Source: Microbacterium azadirachtae (GTDB lineage: Bacteria; Actinomycetota; Actinomycetes; Actinomycetales; Microbacteriaceae). Taken from it: a DNA stretch of 64,000 bases. Shown in pieces: positions 8,177-16,570 of the stretch (positions are counted from its first letter, which is position 1; the number at the start of each line of letters is the position of its first letter). The stretch covers positions 48,850-112,849 of the forward strand of contig NZ_JYIT01000078.1 of NCBI RefSeq assembly GCF_000956545.1, given 5' to 3'. Under the pieces are notes generated by a model. That model was not told the DNA's origin. It saw only the letters and a list, made by a program, of their open reading frames with translations, and searched no databases. Both the position numbers and the translations under genes were made by a program.

Positions 8177-8208
8177 AAGGGGCGGGGATCTTCGGATCCC
8201 CGCCCCTT
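8177..8208. terminator. Bidirectional terminator hairpin
   Basis: A perfect 14-bp stem AAGGGGCGGGGATC with TTCG tetraloop and its complement. It lies between the rpsN stop and the convergent hydrolase gene, so it can serve both. Confidence 0.85.
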
Positions 8209-8229
8209 CTGCATGTCCGCGGGCCTTGG

Positions 8230-9063
8230 TCACGCTGCGGCGGGCTCCGGGATCTGATGCGCGGTCGCCCACTCCAGGGTCTCGTCCGCGATCTGCTCCC
8301 AGCCGTCCTGGCTCACCAGCCGGTGCGTGCGGCCGGGGTACTCCCGGTACTCGACGACGGCAGGGCTGCCGCTGGAGCGGTACTTCTTGACGATCGCCCG
8401 CCCGATCGCCGGCGGCACGACGTGGTCGATCTCGCCGGTGACGACCAGGAGGGGCGCACGGTCGGTGCGGCCGTAGTCGACGTGCGTGACGCCGCCCTTC
8501 TCATCGAGCACGGACGAGACGCCTTCGAAGAACACGCGGTTGTACGAGTTGACCGCGTACTCCTGCCACAGCCGGTCGGACTCGGCGCGGGGCAGGTCGT
8601 TGCCGAAGGTGAAGTGGAAGTGGCTCTTGGACAGGGGCTTCGCGCCGTTGCGTCCGAAGGGGTTGGAGAGGATGGGGAACCCCGTCCACAGCGTCGACAG
8701 CGGGAGGGCGGTGACCCCGGCGGTCTGCCCGGGAGCGACGCCGACGTAGGCGGCGCCGAGGCCGCGGTCGGCGAGCATCTGCGTGATGACGCCGCCGAAC
8801 GAGTGGCCGATGATGATCGGCTTCACGGGGAGCGTGCGGATGATCCGCTCGTAGTGATCGGCGATCTGCTTCAGACCGACGCCCTTGAGCGCCTCGGGGT
8901 TGCGGCGGATGTCCTCGACGGTGCGGTCGTCGATGCCGGGCCATCCGGGGACGATGACGTCGTGCCCCGCGTCGCGGAAGCGCTGCGCCCAGGTGTCCCA
9001 GCTCTTGGGCGTCATCCACAGGCCGTGGATGAGGACGATCGGGGTCTTGGTCGAGGTGGTCAT
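8230..9063 (-). CDS. Alpha/beta hydrolase
   Basis: 277-residue single-domain alpha/beta hydrolase. Visible features are IVLIHGLWMTPKSWDTW (oxyanion-hole region), the nucleophile elbow GHSFGG, the acid in TGEIDHVVPP and the catalytic His in GRTHRL. Substrate is unknown; such enzymes hydrolyse esters, lactones or similar bonds. I chose the ATG at 9063 because AAGGAGCACGAC precedes it. An in-frame ATG at 9132 would add 23 residues but sits against the presumed operator. The divergent TetR gene and shared palindrome suggest the hydrolase is its regulated target. Confidence 0.88.
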   Translation of the reverse strand: MTTSTKTPIVLIHGLWMTPKSWDTWAQRFRDAGHDVIVPGWPGIDDRTVEDIRRNPEALKGVGLKQIADHYERIIRTLPVKPIIIGHSFGGVITQMLADRGLGAAYVGVAPGQTAGVTALPLSTLWTGFPILSNPFGRNGAKPLSKSHFHFTFGNDLPRAESDRLWQEYAVNSYNRVFFEGVSSVLDEKGGVTHVDYGRTDRAPLLVVTGEIDHVVPPAIGRAIVKKYRSSGSPAVVEYREYPGRTHRLVSQDGWEQIADETLEWATAHQIPEPAAA

Positions 9064-9133
9064 GTCGTGCTCCTTGAAGGGTTCGGTGTTCGAGTGGTCT
9101 GCGGGATCCGCGGCTGCTGCTTCGCTGCTCATG

Positions 9134-9155
9134 GTAGACTGACCGTTCTATCTAC
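9134..9155. promoter_or_regulatory. TetR operator candidate between hydrolase and tetR
   Basis: GTAGACTGACC and GTTCTATCTAC form an imperfect dyad (8 of 11 pairs match) in the divergent intergenic region. The half-sites resemble TAGACnG-type TetR operators. Confidence 0.5.
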
Positions 9156-9200
9156 ACAAGAGTATTCCCGTGTGGCACGATGGAAGAGGAAGGGGAATCC

Positions 9201-9782
9201 ATGACGACGACCACACCGGCGGTGCGCCCCGGCTCCGCACGGCAGCGACTGCTCGACGCGGCGACCGACCTCTTCTACCGCGAGGGGATCCACTCGGTCG
9301 GCGTCGACCGGATCATCGAGACCGCCGGCGTCACGCGCGCCACGATGTACAAGCAGTTCGCGGGCAAGGAGGGACTGGTCCTCGCGTATCTGCACGGGGA
9401 GGACGAAGGGCTGCGGGGACTGTTCGCGCAGGCGACGCAGGCGTCCGATGACCCCGCCGTGCTGCTCGATCTCGTCGTGGACGGCATCGCGCACGACATC
9501 CGCGACCGTCACACGCGCGGCTGCCCGTTCATCAACGCCGCGGCCGAGTACCCCGACCAGGGTCCGGTGCGCGACCTGATCGCCACCCACCGCGAGTGGT
9601 TCCGCGAGACGCTGCGGCAGCTGGCCGAGGCGGCGCGACTCCGCGACCCCGACGCCGTGGCCGCCTCCCTCGTGCTGCTGCGCGACGCGGCGCTCGTCGG
9701 CGGGTATCTCGACGGGCAGGACCGGGTCGCCCCCGCGTTCGCCCGCACCGCCCGCGACCTCATCGCCGCACACCGCGCCTGA
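9201..9782 (+). CDS. TetR family transcriptional regulator
   Basis: 193 residues. The N-terminal DNA-binding domain reads RQRLLDAATDLFYREGIHSV then GVDRIIETAGVTRATMYKQF, a canonical TetR helix-turn-helix. A helical ligand domain follows, with CPFINAAAEYPDQGPVRD, typical of a subgroup often divergent from hydrolase or oxidoreductase genes. The ATG at 9201 has AGGAAGGGG upstream; an ATG at 9180 is an alternative. It probably represses itself and the divergent hydrolase through the dyad at 9134-9155. Ligand unknown. Confidence 0.9.
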   Translation: MTTTTPAVRPGSARQRLLDAATDLFYREGIHSVGVDRIIETAGVTRATMYKQFAGKEGLVLAYLHGEDEGLRGLFAQATQASDDPAVLLDLVVDGIAHDIRDRHTRGCPFINAAAEYPDQGPVRDLIATHREWFRETLRQLAEAARLRDPDAVAASLVLLRDAALVGGYLDGQDRVAPAFARTARDLIAAHRA

Positions 9783-9821
9783 CCGTCGCCCCTTCCCGCG
9801 TGCCGGTGACGGCGGTGTCGC

Positions 9822-9896
9822 GAGCACAACGCAGGAGATTCGGGGCATCCGTCGGCGATCGGTGCCGAACCCTGCGGGATCTCCTGCGTTGTGTTC
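9822..9896. repeat. 75-bp palindromic element (ACAACGCAGGAG family), copy 2
   Basis: Arms GCACAACGCAGGAGAT (9824-9839) and ATCTCCTGCGTTGTGT (9879-9894) pair at 15 of 16 positions. It sits in the 330-bp gap between tetR and the HU gene and would form a long hairpin in RNA. The rest of that gap holds only the HU promoter region. Confidence 0.8.
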
Positions 9897-10020
9897 AGAG
9901 GAGGGGGCGAGCGTGGTCGAGAGGGGCCGCGGCTGTGACGGGAGTGGCTGGTGAGGCGCGACACGCCGCCGCAAAACGTCAAAACCCGCGAAATGACGCG
10001 GAAAACCGGGGTTTGGTTGA

Positions 10021-10026
10021 TACATT
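10021..10026 (+). promoter_or_regulatory. Possible -10 box of the HU gene
   Basis: TACATT lies in an unusually A/T-rich stretch (9970-10030) for this genome, about 87 nt before the HU start. No clear -35 is seen. Confidence 0.35.
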
Positions 10027-10112
10027 CAAGGCGGTCGTTCGACCAACGGGGGGCATCCGCCCATCCGGAACTCTGATACGAAGCGACGGGATCCCCGTCG
10101 CTGGAGGATGAA

Positions 10113-10400
10113 ATGGCTGACAAGTCCATCACCAAGACCGAGCTCGTCGCGAGCATCGCCAGCGCCACCGGCCAGAGCCAGGCTGCTGTCTCCGGCGTTC
10201 TCGACGCCCTGTTCGCCACGGTCTCGGACGCTGTTGCCAAGGGCAGCAAGGTCTCGATCCCGGGCTGGATCTCGTTCGAGCAGGTCGCGACCGCCGCTCG
10301 CACGGGCCGCAACCCGCAGACCGGCGCCGAGATCAAGATCCCGGCCGGCAAGCGCGTCAAGGTGACCGCCGGCTCCAAGCTCAAGGCTGCCGTCAAGTAA
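10113..10400 (+). CDS. hup: HU family nucleoid DNA-binding protein
   Basis: 95-residue histone-like protein that bends and compacts DNA as a dimer. It starts with ADKSITKTELVASIASATGQ and has the signature arm region GRNPQTGAEIKIPAGK. It lacks the long Lys/Ala-rich C-terminal tail of mycobacterial HupB. The ribosome site CTGGAGGATGA is strong. It is a single-gene unit ended by a hairpin at 10417-10443. Confidence 0.96.
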   Translation: MADKSITKTELVASIASATGQSQAAVSGVLDALFATVSDAVAKGSKVSIPGWISFEQVATAARTGRNPQTGAEIKIPAGKRVKVTAGSKLKAAVK

Positions 10401-10416
10401 TCCGGCTCCGCCTCGC

Positions 10417-10443
10417 AAGGCCGTCCCTCCGGGGGCGGCCTTC
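10417..10443 (+). terminator. Terminator of the HU gene
   Basis: AAGGCCG and CGGCCTT pair around a GC-rich loop (TCCCTCCGGGGG), followed by TTCTG. Located 17 nt after the stop codon. Confidence 0.7.
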
Positions 10444-10555
10444 TGCGTGTCCGGGCGTCATTCCGGAGCGGTCACGGCCGGTGGGTCGGGACGCGGCGGG
10501 CGCGGCCCGTGGAGGCGATGCGCGGAGGTCGAGGGGCCCGCACAGGAGACGCGCC

Positions 10556-10561
10556 TAGGCT
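10556..10561 (+). promoter_or_regulatory. -10 box for leaderless copD-ctaG gene
   Basis: TAGGCT ends 6 nt before the GTG at 10568, the spacing expected for a leaderless transcript. Confidence 0.5.
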
Positions 10562-10567
10562 GGAGGG

Positions 10568-12733
10568 GTGAATCGCCCCTCCTCCGGGGTCCGTCCCCAG
10601 CCCGGGACGGGCTCCGACCGCACGGCCCTGCCCAGCGGATCCTCGACCCTGCGCATCGCCGGGCCCGTGATCCTCGTGGGTGCGGCGGTCCTCGCCGTCG
10701 TGGCCGGCCTCGCCTTCGGCGGCGGAGCGGCCCCGAACCTGCTGCTCGACCCCGGTCCCGTGGTGCGCTGGGGGCTGCCGGTCGTGAAGACCCTCAGCAA
10801 CCTCGGGGCGGCCGCGATGCTGGGCTCGCTCGTGCTCGCCCTCTTCGCTCTGCGCAGCGGCGCGCGGTCGTTCGAGATCGCGCTCGACACCGCCTCGATC
10901 GGTGCGGCGGTCTTCACCGTGGCCAGCGCCGTGGCGGGACTGTTCACCTTCCTGCAGACGCTCGGCGTGAAGCTCAGCGCGGGCCCGGAGTTCGGTGCGC
11001 AACTGGGACGCTTCCTGCTCGAGCTGCCGCTCGGACAGGCGTGGCTGATGACCGTGCTCGCCGGCGCCGTGATCACCATCGCCGCCTTCGCGTTCCGCGG
11101 TTGGACGGCGACGCTGCTCACCGCGATCCTCGCCGCCGTCTCGTTCATCCCCCTCGCCACGCAGGGGCACGCGGGCGACCTCAGCGGTCACGACGCCGCC
11201 GTGAACTCGCTGCTGCTGCACACGATCGGCGCCGCCGTGTGGATCGGCGGGCTCCTGCTGCTGATCGTGCTGCGCGGATCCCGCAGCGAGCTGAGCGGAG
11301 CGCCGAAGGGCGGGAAGAGCGAGGCGGACCACGGCAGCGCCTCCGCCGAGCGCTCGCCCAAGACCGCGAAGGGCGCGAAGGGCCGGGCCTCCGCTCCCCG
11401 GGGCGGCGTCACGTTCGCGGCCGTCGTGCGCCGCTACTCGTCGCTGGCGCTCGTGGCGTACGTCGTGGTGGCGGTGTCGGGCGTCGCCCGCTCGATCGTC
11501 GCGGTGGGCGACTGGGCGGGCATGCTCACCCCCTACGGCGGCCTCATCGTGGCGAAGGCGGTCGTTCTGATCCTGCTCGGCGCGCTCGGCGCCCGGTACC
11601 GCACACGACTCATCCCGAAGCTCGAGACGAGCGGATCCGGTCCGTTCTGGACCCTGGTGCTGCTCGAGCTCGCCCTCATGGGCATCGCCTCCGGACTCGC
11701 GGCCGCCCTGTCGCGCACTCCTCCTCCGGCCGGCCTCGAAGCCCCTGCGGTGCGCACCCCGGCCGAGATCCTCACCGGATCCGCGCTGCCGCCCGAGCTC
11801 ACGCCGATCCGCTGGCTGACGATGTGGAACCTGGATCTCATCTGGGCGGTCGCGGCCGTGCTCGGCGTGGTGCTGTACCTCCTCGGCGTGCGCCGCCTGC
11901 GTGCGCGCGGCGACTCCTGGCCGATCCACCGCACCGTGTTCTGGATCCTCGGCATGGCCGCCCTGGTCTGGGTCACCGGCGGCGCGATCAACGCGTATCA
12001 GGAGTACCTGTTCAGCGTGCACATGCTCGGGCACATGATGCTGTCGATGGCGATCCCGCTGCTGCTCGTCTCCGGCTCCCCGGTCACCCTCGCCCTGCGC
12101 GCGATCGACAAGCGCGGCGACGGCACCCGCGGCGGCAGGGAGTGGATCCTGTGGGCCGTGCACTCGCCGTTCTCCCGCGTCGTCACGAACCCGTTCGTGG
12201 CCGCGGCGATCTTCGTGCTGTCGCTCTGGGCGTTCTACTTCACCGATCTCGTGCGCTGGGCGATGACCGACCACATCGGGCACGAGTGGATGACGATGCA
12301 CTTCCTCATCTCGGGGTACCTGTTCGTGCTCAGCCTGATCGGCGCGGATCCGGTGCCGCGGCGGCTGCCGTACGCCGGACGCCTGATCACGCTCATCGCG
12401 GTGATGGCCACGCACGCGTTCTTCGGCATGGCGATCATGATGCAGTCCGGGCTGATGGTGGCGGAGTGGTTCGGCGCGATGGGGCGCACCTGGGGGGCGA
12501 CCCCGCTGCAGGACCAGTACGTGGGCGGCGGTGTCGCCTGGTCGGTGGGGGAGATCCCCACCCTGATCCTGGCGATCACCGTGGCGATCCAGTGGAGCCG
12601 CAGCGACGCCAAGGTGCAGAAGCGGGCGGACCGCGCCGCGGACCGCAGCGGAGACGCCGAGCTCGAGGAGTACAACGCCCGGCTCGCCGAGCTCGCCGAG
12701 AAGGATCGCCGCGCGGCCGCGCGCGGGCACTGA
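10568..12733 (+). CDS. CopD-CtaG fusion: copper import/cytochrome oxidase assembly protein
   Basis: 721-residue polytopic membrane protein. The N-terminal part (about 30-380) has eight hydrophobic segments of the CopD family, including GHAGDLSGHDAAVNSLLLHT and AAVWIGGLLLLIVL. The C-terminal part (about 405-660) is a CtaG (Caa3_CtaG) domain with MWNLDLIWAVAAVLGVVLYL, conserved HMLGHMMLSM, HEWMTMHF and MATHAFFGMAIM. Many histidines and methionines could bind copper. Fusions of this kind are common in actinobacteria and supply copper to cytochrome c oxidase. A charged linker at about 235-275 and a charged tail lie in the cytosol. It is probably leaderless and transcribed alone. Confidence 0.9.
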   Translation: MNRPSSGVRPQPGTGSDRTALPSGSSTLRIAGPVILVGAAVLAVVAGLAFGGGAAPNLLLDPGPVVRWGLPVVKTLSNLGAAAMLGSLVLALFALRSGARSFEIALDTASIGAAVFTVASAVAGLFTFLQTLGVKLSAGPEFGAQLGRFLLELPLGQAWLMTVLAGAVITIAAFAFRGWTATLLTAILAAVSFIPLATQGHAGDLSGHDAAVNSLLLHTIGAAVWIGGLLLLIVLRGSRSELSGAPKGGKSEADHGSASAERSPKTAKGAKGRASAPRGGVTFAAVVRRYSSLALVAYVVVAVSGVARSIVAVGDWAGMLTPYGGLIVAKAVVLILLGALGARYRTRLIPKLETSGSGPFWTLVLLELALMGIASGLAAALSRTPPPAGLEAPAVRTPAEILTGSALPPELTPIRWLTMWNLDLIWAVAAVLGVVLYLLGVRRLRARGDSWPIHRTVFWILGMAALVWVTGGAINAYQEYLFSVHMLGHMMLSMAIPLLLVSGSPVTLALRAIDKRGDGTRGGREWILWAVHSPFSRVVTNPFVAAAIFVLSLWAFYFTDLVRWAMTDHIGHEWMTMHFLISGYLFVLSLIGADPVPRRLPYAGRLITLIAVMATHAFFGMAIMMQSGLMVAEWFGAMGRTWGATPLQDQYVGGGVAWSVGEIPTLILAITVAIQWSRSDAKVQKRADRAADRSGDAELEEYNARLAELAEKDRRAAARGH

Positions 12734-12796
12734 CGCTTCGGGGTGCGTGGGGCCCTGGGTCCCTGAGCGAGCCGCTCCCTCGCGAACGGGGGCGGG

Positions 12797-13915
12797 TCAG
12801 CCCTCGGAACCTGCCGGGGGGCCGGACTGCTCGGGCGACGTGATGCTGATGGAGGCGGATCCGTCCGGGAGGAAACGGATCGTGCCGTCCACCTGGAACG
12901 GCACATCCTGGTCGACGTGCGAGAGCGTGCCGTCGTAGAGCAGCTTCACGTCCAGCGTCACGTGGGCGGTGGCGGAGGCCGGCGGGATCTTCCACCCCTC
13001 GTCGTCGGGTTCCAGCGTGATCTCGGGACCCTTGACCATGCTCCAGGTGGGGCCGTCCACGACGCGGTTCGGCACCGCGTAGCCGAACGGGCACCCGGTC
13101 GGCTGCAGCACGCTCTGCGTCGTGCACTGCTGGAGGAACTCGTCGACCCGCTGCTGCACGACCTTGACGAACGCGGCGGTGGGCTTGGCCTGCACGTCGA
13201 GCGGCACGTCGGCGAGCGGCTTGTCGGCCAGCACCCCCATGCCGTCGGCGGTGGCCGTGGACGTCTTCACCGACACGGAGTACAGCCCGGGGGAGAACAC
13301 CAGCATCGGCACCGGCTGGAGGGCCGACGAATCCGCGCCCTGCGCCGCGACCTGGCGGCGGTCGAGTTCGAAGCCGTTGACGGAGAAGCGGTCGGATCCG
13401 CGCACCGTGAGCGAGATGACGGCGAGCGGGCTCTGCGCGAACTGCCAGGACGGGGCGACGCCGATCCATCCGTCCTGGGCGACCAGGAACGTGCTGGTGC
13501 CTGCGTGTCCGCCGGCCTTGTAGTGCACCGTCACCGCGGTCGCGTCGCCCTGCGGGCGTTCGCCGGTCACCGTGATGTCGGTGAGCGAGCTCAGCGCGGC
13601 CTGGCGCAGCAAGGCGTCCGACGCGGAGCGGAAGGTGCTCTTGTCGAGGTCGCCGTGCCCGATGGCGACGCCGGGCAGACGCAGCGCATCGGCCGCGCGG
13701 CCCTCGGAGAGCAGGGTCAGGTACCGGGTGACGAACGCGGAGGGACTGTAGAACTCGCGGTAGACGGTGACCCCTCCGGCGGCGAGCGCGGCCACGAGCA
13801 CGAGTCCGATGGCGGCGAGCAGGGTGAGGTCGGCCCAGAGCGGGGCGCGGCGTCGCGCCGTCCGCGCCCGACGCGTCCGCACGCCTGGCGCCAGCACCCC
13901 CGACGACTGCACCAT
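12797..13915 (-). CDS. Membrane-anchored extracytoplasmic protein, function unknown
   Basis: 372 residues. A basic N-terminus (RTRRARTARRRAP) precedes one membrane segment (about 31-55, LTLLAAIGLVLVAALAAGGV), after which the protein lies outside. The exported part has NTF2-like features near YLTLLSEGRAADALRLPGVA and several beta-rich segments, with cysteines in QQCTTQSVLQPTGCPFGYAV that may form a disulfide. The arrangement resembles actinobacterial proteins with repeated extracytoplasmic lipid- or wall-associated domains. I cannot name a function. The ATG at 13915 is placed 7 nt after a TAGACT box, consistent with leaderless expression. It is convergent with the copD-ctaG gene and divergent from the helicase gene. 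Confidence 0.75.
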   Translation of the reverse strand: MVQSSGVLAPGVRTRRARTARRRAPLWADLTLLAAIGLVLVAALAAGGVTVYREFYSPSAFVTRYLTLLSEGRAADALRLPGVAIGHGDLDKSTFRSASDALLRQAALSSLTDITVTGERPQGDATAVTVHYKAGGHAGTSTFLVAQDGWIGVAPSWQFAQSPLAVISLTVRGSDRFSVNGFELDRRQVAAQGADSSALQPVPMLVFSPGLYSVSVKTSTATADGMGVLADKPLADVPLDVQAKPTAAFVKVVQQRVDEFLQQCTTQSVLQPTGCPFGYAVPNRVVDGPTWSMVKGPEITLEPDDEGWKIPPASATAHVTLDVKLLYDGTLSHVDQDVPFQVDGTIRFLPDGSASISITSPEQSGPPAGSEG

Positions 13916-13922
13916 GTGCGTC

Positions 13923-13928
13923 AGTCTA
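13923..13928 (-). promoter_or_regulatory. -10 box for leaderless gene at 12797-13915
   Basis: TAGACT on the minus strand ends 7 nt before the ATG at 13915. Confidence 0.6.
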
Positions 13929-14038
13929 CGAAAGGCCGCCTGCGGGAACACCGAGTGCGCGGGCTCGTCGTCACACGATGTCCGCGAGGGCGCGGTGAGC
14001 CGGAGCGCGGTGGCGGCCGCGCCGGCCCGCTCCCCGGG

Positions 14039-14044
14039 TAGAAT
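14039..14044 (+). promoter_or_regulatory. -10 box upstream of the PIF1-like helicase gene
   Basis: TAGAAT lies 9 nt before the GTG at 14054, giving a leader of a few nucleotides at most. Confidence 0.55.
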
Positions 14045-14053
14045 CCGAAGACC

Positions 14054-15439
14054 GTGAGCACGCCGACCCTCTCCGCCGAACAGGAAGCGCTGTTCCGGCT
14101 GATCGAGGACACCCGCGAGCACGTGTTCATCACCGGCCGCGCCGGCACCGGCAAGTCCACGCTGCTGCAGCACTTCGCGTACAACACGCAGAAGCAGATC
14201 GCCGTCTGCGCCCCGACGGGCGTCGCCGCGCTGAACGTCGAGGGCCAGACGATCCACTCGCTGTTCCGGCTGCCGATCGGCCTCATCGCCGACAGCGAGA
14301 TCGACCAGTCCGACGCGACCCGTAAGATCCTGAACGCGATCGACACGCTCGTCATCGACGAGGTCTCGATGGTCAACGCGGATCTGATGGATGCGATCGA
14401 CCGGTCGCTGCGGCAGGCGCGGGGACGCCGGGGCGAGGCGTTCGGCGGGGTGCAGGTGGTGATGTTCGGCGACCCGTACCAGCTCGCACCCGTGCCGCCG
14501 CGAGGCGATGAGCTGCGCTACATCCAGGATCATTACCGCTCGTTCTGGTTCTTCGACGCGAAGGTGTGGACCGGGGGGCAGGCGACCGACGGCCTGCTCG
14601 ACGTCGGGTCCTATGGCGCGCAGCTGCACGTGCGCGAGCTCGTGCACATCCACCGCCAGTCCGACGCGGGGTTCAAGGCGATGCTGAACGCGGTGCGCTA
14701 CGGGCGGGTGACGGCCGAGATCGCGCAGGCGCTCAACGACGCGGGCGCGCGCACCCCGCCGGATCCGGCTCCGGGCGAGATCCCGATCATCACTCTGGCC
14801 ACGCGCAACGACATCGTCAACGGCATCAACTCGCGGCACCTCGCGGCCCTGCCCGGCAAGGTGCAGAAGGCGAAGGCCGACATCTCGGGTGATTTCGGCC
14901 GGGGCGAGGCGAACTACCCCGCCGACCAGGAGCTGCAGCTCAAGGAGGGCGCGCAGGTGATGTTCCTGCGCAACGACGTCTCGGCCGCGCCGGAGCCGCC
15001 GCGCTGGGTGAACGGCACGATCGGCACGGTCGTGCGCATCCTCGGCGACACGGTGCGCGTGGAGATCGACGGCGAGGAGGTCGACGTCGAGCCCGCGGTG
15101 TGGGAGCGCTATCGCTACATCTACAACCCGGGCACGAAGACGCTCTCGCGCGAGGTCGTGGCCGAGTTCACCCAGTTCCCGCTCCGTCTGGCCTGGGCGG
15201 TCACGATCCACAAGTCGCAGGGCAAGACCTACGACCGGGCGATCGTGGATCTCGGATCCGGCGCCTTCGCCCCCGGTCAGACCTATGTGGCCCTGTCGCG
15301 GCTCACCTCTCTGGACGGTCTGTACCTCACCCGCCCGCTGCGCCCCCGCGACATCCGTGTCGACGAGGACGTGCGCCGCTTCATGCGCGCCGCCTGGGAG
15401 GCGCGGCAGGGCGACTCCACGCCGCAGGTCGGGTCGTAG
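14054..15439 (+). CDS. PIF1/RecD-like superfamily 1 helicase
   Basis: 461 residues with superfamily 1B helicase motifs: Walker A ITGRAGTGKSTLLQHF (about 27-42), motif Ia CAPTGVAALNVEGQTIHSLF, Walker B LVIDEVSMVNADLMD, motif III GVQVVMFGDPYQLAPVPPRG, and motifs V/VI TIHKSQGKTYDRAIVDLG and QTYVALSRLTSLDGLYL. This matches compact bacterial PIF1-like helicases, which unwind DNA 5'-3' and may resolve G-quadruplexes. The length is normal for the compact form. It overlaps nothing; the EEP gene begins 15 nt downstream and may be co-transcribed. Confidence 0.92.
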   Translation: MSTPTLSAEQEALFRLIEDTREHVFITGRAGTGKSTLLQHFAYNTQKQIAVCAPTGVAALNVEGQTIHSLFRLPIGLIADSEIDQSDATRKILNAIDTLVIDEVSMVNADLMDAIDRSLRQARGRRGEAFGGVQVVMFGDPYQLAPVPPRGDELRYIQDHYRSFWFFDAKVWTGGQATDGLLDVGSYGAQLHVRELVHIHRQSDAGFKAMLNAVRYGRVTAEIAQALNDAGARTPPDPAPGEIPIITLATRNDIVNGINSRHLAALPGKVQKAKADISGDFGRGEANYPADQELQLKEGAQVMFLRNDVSAAPEPPRWVNGTIGTVVRILGDTVRVEIDGEEVDVEPAVWERYRYIYNPGTKTLSREVVAEFTQFPLRLAWAVTIHKSQGKTYDRAIVDLGSGAFAPGQTYVALSRLTSLDGLYLTRPLRPRDIRVDEDVRRFMRAAWEARQGDSTPQVGS

Positions 15440-15454
15440 CAGAGGGAGCCGGTC

Positions 15455-16498
15455 GTGACGGAGCGTCGTGGCGCGCGGGGTCGAGCTGCCGCAGGGATCG
15501 TGATCCTGATCGGGGCGCTCATCGCGGTGCTGCTCGTGTGGTCTCAGGCGCTCGGCGCGCAACGAGTCCTCGGGATGGCGCAGGTCATCGCGTTCCGGGC
15601 GCCGGTCGCGCTCGCGCTGGCCGTGCTCGCTCTGGTCGGCGGGGTCATGGCGGTGGTGCTGCGCCGGCGGGCGCCGGGGCTGCGGCGCGCGCTGATCGCC
15701 GTCACGCTGGTCGCGGCGCTCGCCGCGGCGGGGAACCTGGCGGTGCTCCTCGCCCGGGGAACGTCGGAGAGCGGGACGGCCGGGCTGCGCGACGGCGATC
15801 TCACCGTGCTCGTCTGGAACACCCAGGGCGGGGCGACGTCGCCCGGGGACGTCGCCGCGCTCGTTCTCGCGACCGGCGCCGATGTCGTGAGTCTGCCCGA
15901 GATGGACGACGAGGCCGCCGCCGAGGTCGCGCGACGGGTGACCGCCGGAGGGATCCCCATGACCGCCGCCACCACCCGCGCGGTCGCCGAGACGTCGACC
16001 CCGTCATGGATCCCGATCTCTCTGCTCGTCGCCGACTCCCTCGGGGCCTACCGCCTCGACGCCACGGCGGGTACGACGCGCGGTCTGCCCAGCGGCGTGT
16101 GGCGACCGGTCGACGGAACGGGCCCGGTCATCGTCGCGGCCCACCCCGCGGCTCCGCTGACCGACGGCATGGACGACTGGCGCGCGGGCCTGGACTGGAT
16201 CCGGGCGCAGTGCCGGGCTCTCGGGCCGGAGCTGATCCTCGCCGGAGACCTCAACGCGACGCTGGATCACCTCGATCTCGCCGGCTGCCGGGATGCGGCC
16301 GACGAGGCGCACGCGGCGGCGACGGGCACCTGGCCGTCCACGATGCCGGCCTGGCTCGCCTCGCCCATCGACCACGTGCTCGTCGGATCCGCGTGGCGCG
16401 TGCGCGAGGTGCGGGTGGTCGACGCGACCGGCGGAACCGATCACCGGGCGCTGGTCGCCGTGCTGGACCGGCACGATCGATCCGGTGGGAGTCGATGA
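15455..16498 (+). CDS. Membrane-anchored endonuclease/exonuclease/phosphatase family protein
   Basis: 347 residues. Three N-terminal membrane segments (about 12-95) precede an extracytoplasmic EEP domain. Its motifs are LTVLVWNTQGG, ADVVSLPEMDD (Glu metal ligand), LILAGDLNATLDHL (catalytic Asp/Asn), PIDHVLVG and GGTDHRALVA (catalytic His). EEP enzymes cleave phosphodiester or phosphomonoester bonds with Mg2+. With this topology the substrate could be extracellular nucleic acid or a lipid phosphate; that is inference. GTG start with AGAGGGAG upstream. Confidence 0.85.
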   Translation: MTERRGARGRAAAGIVILIGALIAVLLVWSQALGAQRVLGMAQVIAFRAPVALALAVLALVGGVMAVVLRRRAPGLRRALIAVTLVAALAAAGNLAVLLARGTSESGTAGLRDGDLTVLVWNTQGGATSPGDVAALVLATGADVVSLPEMDDEAAAEVARRVTAGGIPMTAATTRAVAETSTPSWIPISLLVADSLGAYRLDATAGTTRGLPSGVWRPVDGTGPVIVAAHPAAPLTDGMDDWRAGLDWIRAQCRALGPELILAGDLNATLDHLDLAGCRDAADEAHAAATGTWPSTMPAWLASPIDHVLVGSAWRVREVRVVDATGGTDHRALVAVLDRHDRSGGSR

Positions 16499-16570
16499 TC
16501 AGTTCTGCGACGAGTCGAGGAACGCCCGAGAACCATTCCGCACACTGACCGGCCCTGGGATCCTGTACGC